From contig NC_135570.1 in assembly GCF_964340395.1 (NCBI RefSeq), positions 15,700,322 to 15,764,321 of the forward strand: DNA of 64,000 nt. Reading direction: 5' to 3'. The notes below the pieces were generated by a model that had not been told where the DNA came from, searched no databases, and saw only the letters and a list, made by a program, of their open reading frames with translations. Origin of the DNA: Glandiceps talaboti. Lineage: Eukaryota; Hemichordata; Enteropneusta; Spengelidae. Shown in pieces: positions 44,297 through 56,900 of this stretch; position 1 is the stretch's first letter, and each line of letters starts with the position of its first letter. The position numbers and the translations under genes are program-made.

Positions 44297-46464
44297 GTAA
44301 GTTGAATCTTCTCCTAAGTGTATATGTGTACGAAGTGTAAAGAAATCGTCAAAATGTTGATGGCGATCCACATTTTATCGCTTGACAGACTAGTCTGGAA
44401 GTGGAACGAAGCTGCGAAGGTTCACGTCACGGTTATGAATATGAGCATTCATCATAGGTCGCGGTGAAGGCTAGGTCTCTCTATGCAAAGTAAACGTAAA
44501 CTAGTCCAACCGTCCTACCCTAACACATTTTCGGGTTTTACACGCAATAGAAAACGTATATCGTGTTTGTAGTACCACCAATAGACAAAGACTGAAAGAG
44601 TAGCGTATATCACAATGTTATTGTATATTATATTAGTCGGCGTTGATCAACTTGTTTCCTCACACTGACTGTAAACATTACTAGTATTAGTCATCAAGCA
44701 GTTGTCCCACTGTATGTACATCCTCTATCACTCGAGGTCGAAAAAACCGGACGTTCCTTACACCTTAGTATTATTACCAAAATTATCGTATCCCTTACAT
44801 TCAATCGTATTGACTGTTGACAGTCAGCAACAGTGCTGTTCTTGTACGTTCCCTTCGAGGTTCAACGACACTTCTTCCGGTCCGCTATGGTCTCCCCCGT
44901 CTCTATCTAACGAGGGAACAGATATCATTCGCTTGGATTTTAGGAATAGAAACCACCCGTACCCTTGTTAATGACTATATAAAATACAGATATAAACTAT
45001 AAATCACTAAATTCAACCTACGTCGTGTTTAGTCTGTCAATTCTATTTGTCTTATAATATTAATAAATTAAATAAAACATTTATTTATATAGCACCATAT
45101 ATCCACAACAATGCTCGTAGGCGCTTCACAGAAGAAGAAAAAATGAATTAAAAAAAGAAACAATGTACTGCACACACAAAAAATTACTAGCATGGCTGAA
45201 AAAGGTAAAAAACTAAACAAAGAAGTGCAGAAACATTGCCTCAACAAAAGTAAAACACTATAAAAAATAGGAATTAACAATAACAGTGGTTAAAACTTAT
45301 GTTGACTCTAGCCACAAAAACGTATAATATGGCAGCTTTAAACCACAGGAACTTGTTTCCCCAAGATATATTTTAGAATACAGTAAGTAAGATATCAGTA
45401 ATTTTGAGGTACTTGGCAAATAATATATGAAAGGGGTCAAATAACAGGTTTCTAGGATTGCATAAAGTCCATGCACTGTGATATATAAACAAGGTTTGCA
45501 ACAAAACGCAGTCAAAGAACAACACTGTGAACTTTCAGCTGGTTGTTTTACTCAGCAAACATTTCAAAAAATTTACCTTCTGTCACCTTCCTAGGTCCCA
45601 CACTTAATAAAGTTCCAATCAAATGAGCAGGCCTAGTCAATCAAAATCATCAGTGGAAATTTTGCCACCATCCCAAGATGATATAAAACGGTTGTAACTG
45701 GCATGACATCGCAAACCAAGTCATCGGTAAGTGTTCACCATACAAAGGTATGCAAACTATGATGTCGGTAACAATTCACCAATACATGTACAAAGGTATG
45801 GAGTGCAACAAGTCAGTCAAAACCACTGGCAGTGACCACCATTGCGATAAACAGTCGAGTTGGTGAAAATCATTGGTACACAAAAAATGCTCCCCATTCC
45901 TCAGGGGAATTTTTCCCCACAAGTGACTATTTATTCTGTGTTGAGGAGAGAGTGGGGACACTGCCAGAGTAAAATTAACTCAGGTAAAAAGGTTTAACGC
46001 TGGTGGGAGGCGATTTCCAGATTGACAAAAATGGCACTTCTGCAAATGTTGTTATATGCCAATGTAGACCTCTAGATGTGAAATGGGAGCCAAGATGTGT
46101 TGATTGACTTTGTAATCAACACAAAACTGTAAACGGAATGTTGAAAAAGTGATTTTTGACATTGCTAGGCCAAAAAATAGAAGTGTGTGAATTTTAGTTG
46201 ACCACTTGGCAGATGGAGAGGCTTGGCAGGAAGAGGGTTAATGTACATACAATGTAGTATACATGTATAATTCTGTTACAGGGCTCGAAATTAACAGTAG
46301 TAGTCCTGTGTCCACAGACTACCAATTCTTGTCATGGGGCTACCATAGTCATGTGTCCACAGACTACCAATTCTTGTCATGGGGCTACCATAATTTGCAG
46401 CTAGTAGCCCAATAGAGGAGTTGTTTTCAGTTCAGGAATATGAAACTACTGATCTTGAGAAAGT
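44297..46464. other. Intron 1, proximal part
   Basis: Contains a dispersed-repeat signature near 45072-45131 (TTTATATAGCACC followed by GTAGGCGCTTCACAG), similar to interspersed repeats common in marine invertebrates, and a two-copy 44-bp tandem (TGTCCACAGACTACCAATTC) at about 46308-46395. No gene. Confidence 0.5.
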
Positions 46465-47692
46465 GAAAGGGAACACCTTTAGTTTACACCTGGTGTTGAG
46501 AAACTCACTAAAATGTGACAGGGAACACCTTTAGTTTACACCTGGTGTGAGAAACTCACTGAATAGTGAAAGGGAACACCTTTAGTTTACACCTGGTGTT
46601 GAGAAACTCACTAAACTGTGATAGGGAACACCTTTAGTTTACACCTGGTGTTGAGAAACTCACTAAACTGTGACAGGGAACACCTTTAGTTTACACCTGG
46701 TGTTGAGAAACTCACTAAACTGTGAAAGGGAACACCTTTAGTTTACACCTGGTGTTTAGAAACTCACTAAACTGTGAAAGGGAACACCTTTAGTTTACAC
46801 CTGATGTTGAGAAACTCACTAAACTGTGACAGGGAACACCTTTAGTTTACACCTGGTGTTGAGAAACTCACTAAACTGTGAAAGGGAACACCTTTAGTTT
46901 ACACCTGGTGTTTAGAAACTCACTAAACTGTGAAAGGGAACACCTTTAGTTTACACCTGATGTTGAGAAACTCACTAAACTGTGACAGGGAACACCTTTA
47001 GTTTACACCTGGTGTTGAGAAACTCACTGAATAGTGAAAGGGAACACCTTTAGTTTACACCTGGTGTTGAGAAACTCACTAAACTGTGATAGGGAACACC
47101 TTTAGTTTACACCTGGTGTTGAGAAACTCACTAAACTGTGACAGGGAACACCTTTAGTTTACACCTGGTGTTGAGAAACTCACTAAACTGTGAAAGGGAA
47201 CACCTTTAGTTTACACCTGATGTTGAGAAACTCACTAAACTGTGACAGGGAACACCTTTAGTTTACACCTGGTGTTTAGAAACTCACTAAACTGTGAAAG
47301 GGAACACCTTTAGTTTACACCTGGTGTTTAGAAACTCACTAAACTGTGAAAGGGAACACCTTTAGTTTACACCTGATGTTGAGAAACTCACTAAACTGTG
47401 ACAGGGAACACCTTTAGTTTACACCTGGTGTTTAGAAACTCACTAAACTGTGAAAGGGAACACCTTTAGTTTACACCTGGTGTTGAGAAACTCACTAAAC
47501 TGTGACAGGGAACACCTTTAGTTTACACCTGGTGTTTAGAAACTCACTAAACTGTGAAAGGGAACACCTTTAGTTTACACCTGGTGTTTAGAAACTCACT
47601 AAACTGTGACAGGGAACACCTTTAGTTTACACCTGGTGTTTAGAAACTCACTGAACTGAGACAGGGAACACCTTTAGTTTACACCTGGTGTT
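46465..47692. repeat. Minisatellite M1, 52-bp unit, about 23.5 copies (intron 1)
   Basis: Unit GAAAGGGAACACC...TTTACACCTGGTGTTGAGAAAC...ACTAAACTGT. Every unit has the palindrome ACACCTGGTGT (ACACCTGATGT in some units), which includes an E-box CACCTG. Variants GAAAGGG/GACAGGG/GATAGGG and GTTGAG/GTTTAG alternate. The array ends about 13 bp before the exon 2 acceptor. Confidence 0.95.
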
Positions 47693-47847
47693 ATTTTTAT
47701 TTCAGACTCATGGGAAAGTAAACATAATCAAAATTTTTGGAAAACGAAACATCGTGAGAAACCAAATATATAAAGGTTGAACTGGTATACGTGAAGCCAA
47801 TATTTGATATTCGTCCACTTGGTCGAATTGTACCAGTACTAGTAAAA

Positions 47848-47976
47848 ATGAATGGTGGTTGGCTAAGAGATGGTCCATTGCAGTACAATCCTAGGCATAG
47901 CATGTCTATTACCAATACTAAAGGACTACTGAATGCACCAGGGGAAAACAATTGTTTTCTGAATAGTGCTGTACAG
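47848..47976 (+). CDS. USP54: USP53/54 exon 2 (coding part, catalytic Cys)
   Basis: The exon starts at 47706 after TTTTTATTTCAG; coding from ATG 47848. Encodes 43 residues ending [11 protein letters not shown]. Donor CAG|GTAAGA. Phase 0. Confidence 0.9.
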
Positions 47977-50900
47977 GTAAGAACAGAAATTTTATTGCCA
48001 CTTTATGTACATGTAAATGTTGGATTTTTAGTATTAATGTAAATGCATGGTCACATATGCAACAATTGTTTTAAAATGTATATACACATCTACATCACCT
48101 CTACAAGAGACATGAACAGACAGGAACAGCAATTACATGTGTACAATGTATGTCCGTTATGACTTGTGTGTGTGTGTAACCATCTTAAAGTAAAAAACTA
48201 CTGAACCGATTACCATGATATTTGATGGGTACATTACTTTTGGTGTCTACATGTAGTTGGGAAATTGTTCAAATCAAAGTAATCTTCCCAGCGTTGTGTG
48301 ATTTTGGTCAAGAAATGTGTTATTTGGTCAAAAAACTTAAACTCAAAAACTATAGTGTATATAAGTCTGAAATTTGGTGGGAACATTCACAGGGCTGTTC
48401 AAGAATTGTTCATGACATGATGATCCCATCAGTGATTGAATTTTAAAATATAAAGGTATTTTGTGATTCGGTATAACAATGTGTCATTTTGGTCAAAAAT
48501 CTTTGATCCCAAAACTACTCAGCAGATTGGGCTGAAATTTAACAGGGATGCATCAGGGGTGTATAGATGAAGAAATGTTAAGCATATAATGATCTCATCA
48601 GTAATATGCAAAATATGAATTGTAGTAAAAAAAACTGATAATTGTATCTCAAAAAGTACTTGGTCAGTATGACTGAAATTTGGTAAGATGTTAAAACTGT
48701 TATGCTGCAGATTTTGTTTAAACAAATTTTGACACAACTGGCACTAACAACCATGACCACACCCTTGGCAGCAACCAAATGCCAGTATATTTTGCTAAAA
48801 TAACATTTGATATGCAAGTGAGTAAACATTCAAAAAAATGTATGCAAATGTCCCTGGTAACCATAACCATGCCCATAGCAACAGCCAACCAATGGTTTAT
48901 TTCACAAAGATAACAAGAACTCTTAGCCAAGTGAACATTCAAAAAGTGTATGCAAATATGCCTAGTAACCATGACCATGCCCATAGCAACAGTCAAATTA
49001 TCACGTATATTGCAATGATAACAACAGGGCTGGATAGGTAACTGGATAATCATTCAGCAAATGAACACCTATACTTAGCATAGATCAGCATGTGGATAAA
49101 CAATTTAAAAATGTATAGTTGTGCTACAATGCCATTGGCACTATTTTTTTTCTGTTGTAGTGTATATTGTGGAAGTTGTATATAGATGTTATTGTATACA
49201 TACCCCAATGCATGACTGTATAATGATTGCGTTTTGTTTGCTTTCAGGTGTTGTGGCATTTAGATGTATTCAGAAGAAGTTTCCGTCTTTTATCTGGACA
49301 TGCCTGTATGGGCAATTCCTGCATATTTTGTGCTTTAAAGGTAATATCGCTGTCTAAGGCTAAAGAAAATACTGTGTCGCAGTGTTTCCAGAAACTATGC
49401 TGCTCCTACATGTATTTCAAAGCTGGCAAGATTCAATTTTTGAAAATTGTTAGCACTTATTTGTCTTTTTGTAACCAGAACATTGTACACTAACACACAT
49501 GCATGACAGAACCTTGTGGTGCTTGTACAAGTGTGGCATACTTGGGTATTTGCACAAGTGCTTGCAGTGTTTTCTGTTCAGCCATACTTTCACAAGCTTA
49601 CTGAGTAAAAGTGTAGCACTAGCAGACAAGTGTAAATGCCTGTGAGTACCCACACTAACACTCACACAGCTGAAGGTTCTTTTATTATAAATATGTTTAT
49701 CTGAAACAGTAAATTTTCTGAAAAAATTATAGTTTTCCATACAAGGAACAATATAATTTACATGTATATGTAATTTACACACATTGTACTGTTGTGCGAT
49801 AATGTTGCTCTGCAGTGCAAACGCCACTAATAATAGTACTATGCATGTCCATGGTGCTAGTAATCATTGGTACATACATGTATGTAGTATTGATAACAAT
49901 TGCACTTTATTGGTGTCATTGTGTCCTTCAGGTGATATTCACCCAATTCCAATACAGTGAAGAGACAGCCCTACCTCCCAATGCTTTGAGGAAGGCTTTA
50001 GCAGAAACATTCAAAGATCAACAGAGGTTTCAACTAGGATGTATGGATGATGCTGCTGAATGTTTCGTAAGTTAATTTTAATTTCTGAATTTCTCCTTAA
50101 CAACTGTTGCATTTAATCTTCTCCTGCACCTGCAATTTTCCGGGGGGGGGGGGGGGGGGGGGGGTGACAGCATAAAAAGTGATGGGTAATGGTGAGAAAT
50201 ATATTTATCTAATGTATGTAATTTAATCATGTAACCGGCGATACAAGCATTTTTAAAAAGTAACAATTTTTTGTGTTTTTTTCACAGGAGAACATATTAA
50301 CTCGAATTCATTTTCATGTTGCACATACCACCAAAGAAGACATGTGTGATGCTAAACATTGCCTGGCACACCGCAAGTTTGCTATGACCCTTATAGAACA
50401 GGTACAGTAGCTAGAGTTCACATATCACATTGGTACTAAGTTTGCTATGACCCTTATAGAACAGGTACAGTAGCTAGAGTTCACATATCACATTGGTACT
50501 AAGTTTACTATAACCCTTATAGAACAGGTACAGTAGCTAGAGTTCACATATTACATTGGTACTAAGTTTGCTATGACCCTTATAGAACAGGTACAGTAGC
50601 TAGAGTTCACATATTACATTGGTACTAAGTTTGCTATGACCCTTATAGAACAGGTACAGTAGCTAGAGTTCACATATCACATTGGTACTAAGTTTGCTAT
50701 GACCCTTATAGAACAGGTACAGTAGCTAGAGTTCACATATCACATTGGTACTAAGTTTACTATAACCCTTATAGAACAGGTACAGTAGCTAGAGTTCACA
50801 TATTACATTGGTACTAAGTTTGCTATGACCCTTATAGAACAGGTACAGTAGCTAGAGTTCATATATCACATTGGTACTAAGTTTACTATGACCCTTATAG

Positions 50901-53900
50901 AACAGGTACAGTAGCTAGAGTTCACATATTACATTGGTACTAAGTTTGCTATGACCCTTATAGAACAGGTACAGTAGCTAGAGTTCACATATCACATTGG
51001 TACTAAGTTTACTATGACCCTTATAGAACAGGTACAGTAGCTAGAGTTCACATATCACATTGGTACTAAGTTTACTATGACCCTTATAGAACAGGTACAG
51101 TAGCTAGAGTTCATATATCACATTGGTACTAAGTTTGCTATGACCCTTATAGAACAGGTACAGTAGCTAGAGTTCATATATCACATTGGTACTAAGTTTA
51201 CTATAACCCTTATAGAACAGGTACAGTAGCTATTGTCCATATATCACATTGGTACTAAGTTTACTATGACCCTTATAGAACAGGTACAGTCGCTAGAGTT
51301 CATATATCACATTGGTACTAAGTTTGCTATAACCCTTATAGAACAGGTACAGTAGCTAGAGTTCATATATCACATTGGTACTAAGTTTACTATAACCCTT
51401 ATAGAACAGGTACAGTAGCTAGAGTTCATATATCACATTGGTACTAAGTTTACTATAACCCTTATAGAACAGGTACAGTAGCTAGAGTTCACATATTACA
51501 TTGGTACTAAGTTTGCTATGACCCTTATTGAACAGATACAGTAGCTAGAGTTCACATATCACATTGGTACTAAGTTTACTATAACCCTTATAGAACAGGT
51601 ACAGTAGCTAGAGTTCACATATTACATTGGTACTAAGTTTACTATAACCCTTATAGAACAGGTACAGTAGCTGGAGTTCACATATTACATTGGTACTAAG
51701 TTTACTATGACCCTTATAGAACAGGTACAGTAGCTAGAGTTCACATATTACATTGGTACTAAGTTTGCTATAACCCTTATAGAACAGGTACAGTAGCTAG
51801 AGTTCATATATCACATTGGTACTAAGTTTACTATGACCCTTATAGAACAGGTACAGTAGCTAGAGTTCATATATCACATTGGTACTAAGTTTACTATGAC
51901 CCTTATAGAACAGGTACAGTAGCTAGAGTTCATATATCACATTGGTACTAAGTTTACTATGACCCTTATAGAACAGGTACAGTAGCTAGAGTTCACATAT
52001 TACATTGGTACTAAGTTTGCTATGACCCTTATAGAACAGGTACAGTAGCTAGAGTTCACATATTACATTGGTACTAAGTTTACTATAACCCTTATAGAAC
52101 AGGTACAGTAGCTAGAGTTCACATATCACATTGGTACTAAGTTTACTATGACCCTTATAGAACAGGTACAGTAGCTAGAGTTCACATATCACATTGGTAC
52201 TAAGTTTACTATAACCCTTATAGAACAGGTACAGTAGCTAGAGTTCATATATCACATTGGTACTAAGTTTACTATAACCCTTATAGAACAGGTACAGTAG
52301 CTAGAGTTCACATATCACATTGGTACTAAGTTTACTATAACCCTTATAGAACAGGTACAGTAGCTAGAGTTCACATATTACATTGGTACTAAGTTTACTA
52401 TAACCCTTATAGAACAGGTACAGTAGCTAGAGTTCATATATCACATTGGTACTAAGTTTACTATGACCCTTATAGAACAGGTACAGTAGCTAGAGTTCAC
52501 ATATCACATTGGTACTAAGTTTGCTATAACCCTTATAGAACAGGTACAGTAGCTAGAGTTCATATATCACATTGGTACTAAGTTTGCTATGACCCTTATA
52601 GAACAGGTAAAGTAGCTATTGTCCATATATCACATTGGTACTAAGTTTACTATAACCCTTATAGAACAGATACAGTAGCTAGAGTTCACATATTACATTG
52701 GTACTAAGTTTACTATAACCCTTATAGAACAGGTACAGTAGCTAGAGTTCATATATCACATTGGTACTAAGTTTACTATGACCCTTATAGAACAGGTACA
52801 GTAGCTAGAGTTCACATATCACATTGGTACTAAGTTTGCTATAACCCTTATAGAACAGGTACAGTAGCTAGAGTTCATATATCACATTGGTACTAAGTTT
52901 GCTATGACCCTTATAGAACAGGTAAAGTAGCTATTGTCCATATATCACATTGGTACTAAGTTTACTATAACCCTTATAGAACAGATACAGTAGCTAGAGT
53001 TCACATATTACATTGGTACTAAGTTTACTATAACCCTTATAGAACAGGTACAGTAGCTAGAGTTCATATATCACATTGGTACTAAGTTTACTATGACCCT
53101 TATAGAACAGGTACAGTAGCTAGAGTTCACATATCACATTGGTACTAAGTTTGCTATAACCCTTATAGAACAGGTACAGTAGCTAGAGTTCATATATCAC
53201 ATTGGTACTAAGTTTGCTATGACCCTTATAGAACAGGTAAAGTAGCTATTGTCCATATATCACATTGGTACTAAGTTTACTATAACCCTTATAGAACAGA
53301 TACAGTAGCTAGAGTTCACATATTACATTGGTACTAAGTTTACTATAACCCTTATAGAACAGGTACAGTAGCTAGAGTTCATATATCACATTGGTACTAA
53401 GTTTACTATAACCCTTATAGAACAGGTACAGTAGCTAGAGTTCATATATCACATTGGTATTAAGTTTACTATAACCCTTATAGAACAACTAAAGTACCTA
53501 GAGTTCAAAATTATTTCTGTTTCCATAATTTTCAGTGCGAATGTAAATGTGGTGCAACATCAGAGCCTCTTCCATTTACTCAGATGGTACACTATGTGTC
53601 TGCTACAGCTTTATGGTAAGTTATAACCAAATACATATTGTGAGTTGGACTTCTGTTTACTGTGTGTCAGTGTCATGTGTTACCCTGACAAAATATTTAG
53701 AAATTTACATAACAAATAGATACAATGTCATGATTTTTTGCACAATTTAACTTTGTCAGTATTAGTGTAGGCATGGTGAAATGAAATCACAATTTACTGT
53801 GCAACTAAAAAAAGCGACCAGTTTTTGTTCAGACACCAAAATTATTACCAAAACAGTGTTATATTCCATTCGATTTAACAAAAGCAATATTTCTGCTCAT

Positions 53901-56900
53901 TAAGAGAAGAAAATGACTTGGCAAATAATTTCAGTTTCCACCACTGAGGGCGCTGTACCAATCGTGGCATATTTGTTTATTTGTATTTACTTGCTTGTTT
54001 GCAAAGGATATTTGCATAGTTCAATGAGGAAATGGCTTACATTATTATGCTAACTAATTTTCTCAAACGGAAGCATTAGTGTTTATTGTGATGTCTTAGA
54101 AATACTGTCATAGGAGGGAAACATAATCCATGAATGATTTTCTGTTGCAATTGATGCTGCTGCGATGGTTGCATAGCATACATTTACATACATTTAAAAC
54201 AATATCTTTTATCCAAAAGTGGTCCTTTTAAGCCCAATTTTCACTTCTTCATTTCATATGTAAGTAATTTATTCGTTTCACAATATATACGTAATGTGTA
54301 GATAAGGAAAAAATTGGATTGGTTCTATGCTTTATTACTCCCTTCAAGTTAAAGTTGATCAATGTAGGGTAGGTAAATTCCTACTCTGTAGTGGAAATAG
54401 TCCTTGGCCTAGGGGGTCTTGTGTATGAAAAGTCTATGGCATCTTAGGGGTTAAGATTTGTTCATGACATGGAGATCTGAGCAAATGGGGCTGAAATTTA
54501 ATGGGGATGCATCTGGGCATGTGTAGATGAAGCTGTAGTCACAACGTGATAATCCCATTAGCGAAAACATTGAAACATTATTTGAAAACATTTTGACACA
54601 GTTGGCCCTAACAACCATGACCATGCCCTTAGCAACAGTGAAATGACGACACGTAGTACAAAGATTACAACAGGAATGGGTAGGTAAGTGAATACAGATT
54701 CCAAAAATGTATGCAAATCTGCCTAGCAACAAGACCACGCCCATAGCTGATTAGCAATAGTTAAATACAGTTGTTCTACAATGTTATTGGCACTAGTATT
54801 TTTGAAGTAATGTATTTGAGGGACTGTATGGTATTTATGAAGACTTTGTTTTGTCTCTACAGTGCACAAGCCAAACAAATGAGAGAAGAACATAATATCT
54901 ATGAACCTGTAATGTTTAGTATCCTCCTGCAGAGAGCTGGTGGTGTTGGTGATGTTAGAAATTGTCCTGTAAGTAATTAGATATTATTGCCGTTGTATGT
55001 CTTCCTTCAGTCGAGAAATTTACTAGTGATATAATGAGGAACCTTGTCATTCATAGTATTTCCTGACTGAATGAAGAAATCTTTTGGAGAATACAAGTAT
55101 AATTCAACTTTCATACAAAAGCTTGATTTGAGTCAAGTTGGGAAAATAATGCTTTCAGCATACATGTATATTTCAAGCTCTGCATGAAGAACCAATTATG
55201 TATAACATATGTGCTTGTGGTGTAGAATATCTGATATTTTCTAAGTACATGTATTGCATAACAGAAACAGTTGTCACTTAAATTATTTTTGCTAACTGTA
55301 CACTTGGTAATGAGGCTGAACTCGATTAGTTGCTAAATGCAACTATTTTCAGTCTTTTTCTCTTTTCAACTTTGTATATTGAGTATATTGTTATAATTTA
55401 TTCATATGATTTATGAGAATAAATTATTATTATTTACTATTATTAATAATCAGTGGATCAATTCTGTATTTTCTAATGTATTGCATACAGCTTGGCTTGT
55501 GTTGTGTAGAATAACCAGGGGATCAATTCTGTATTTTCTAATGTATTGCATACAGCTTGGCTTGTGTTGTATAGAATAACCAGGGGATCAATTCTGTATT
55601 TTCTAATGCATTGCATACAGCTTGGCTTGTGTTGTGTAGGATAACCAGTGGATCAATTCTGTATTTTCTAATGTATTGCATACAGCTTGGCTTGTGTTGT
55701 ATAGAATAACCAGGGGATCAATTCTGTATTTTCTAATGTATTGCATACAGCTTGGCTTGTGTTGTATAGAATAACCAGGGGATCAATTCTGTATTTTCTA
55801 ATGTATTGCATACAGCTTGGCTTGTGTTGTGTAGAGTAACCAGTGGATCAATTCTGTATTTTCTAATGTATTGCATACAGCTTGGCTTGTGTTGTGTAGA
55901 ATAACCAGGGGATCAATTCTGTATTTTCTAATGTATTGCATACAGCTTGGCATGTGTTGTGTAGGATAACCAGGGGATCAATTCTGTATTTTCTAATGTA
56001 TTGCATACAGCTTGGCTTGTGTTGTATAGAATAACCAGGGGATCAATTCTGTATTTTCTAATGTATTACATACTGCTTGGCTTGTGTTGTGTAGAGTAAC
56101 CAGGGGATCAATTCTGTATTTTCTAATGTATTACATACAGCTTGGCTTGTGTTGTGTAGAGTAACCAGGGGATCAATTCTGTATTTTCTAATGTATTGCA
56201 TACAGCTTGGCTTGTGTTGTATAGAGTAACCAGGGGATCAATTCTGTATTTTCTAATGTATTGCATACAGCTTGGCTTGTGTTGTGTAGAATAACCAGGG
56301 GATCAATTCTGTATTTTCTAATGTATTGCATACAGCTTGGCTTGTGTTGTGTAGAATAACCAGGGGATCAATTCTGTATTTTCTAATGTATTGCATACAG
56401 CTGGCTTGTGTTGTGTAGGATAACCAGGGGATCAATTCTGTATTTTCTAATGTATTGCATACAGCTTGGCTTGTGTTGTGTAGAATAACCAGGGGATCAA
56501 TTCTGTATTTTCTAATGTATTGCATACAGCTTGGCTTGTGTTGTGTAGGATAACCAGGGGATCAATATCAATTACACTGTGTATAGACAAGTTATTGTCT
56601 TTGAACAGAAACTATCAATCTTTATTACCTGGTCATTCTGCATCATGACAACTTACATGTACATCATTGGTTCTGTGGGGTGCATAATTTGAAATTATTT
56701 TTCCCAATTTTTAACACAACTAAACTGACGTTCAATTGTGCTATACGCATAGTAAAATGTCTATCTGTATGATTGTGTAGGTCTGAGTCAGTAACCACTA
56801 ATCTGAGAGTGGGTTTCCTTGGTATTGAGTGGGGACATTAAGTAGGGTTGTAGTGATGGAAAATTGTAAAAAATGAAAATGATTATGTGATTCAAAAAGT

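Noticed and set aside
46465-47692. CRISPR-like regular repeats
   Set aside because: The array is head-to-tail with no unique spacers, in an animal intron. The same applies to the other five arrays.
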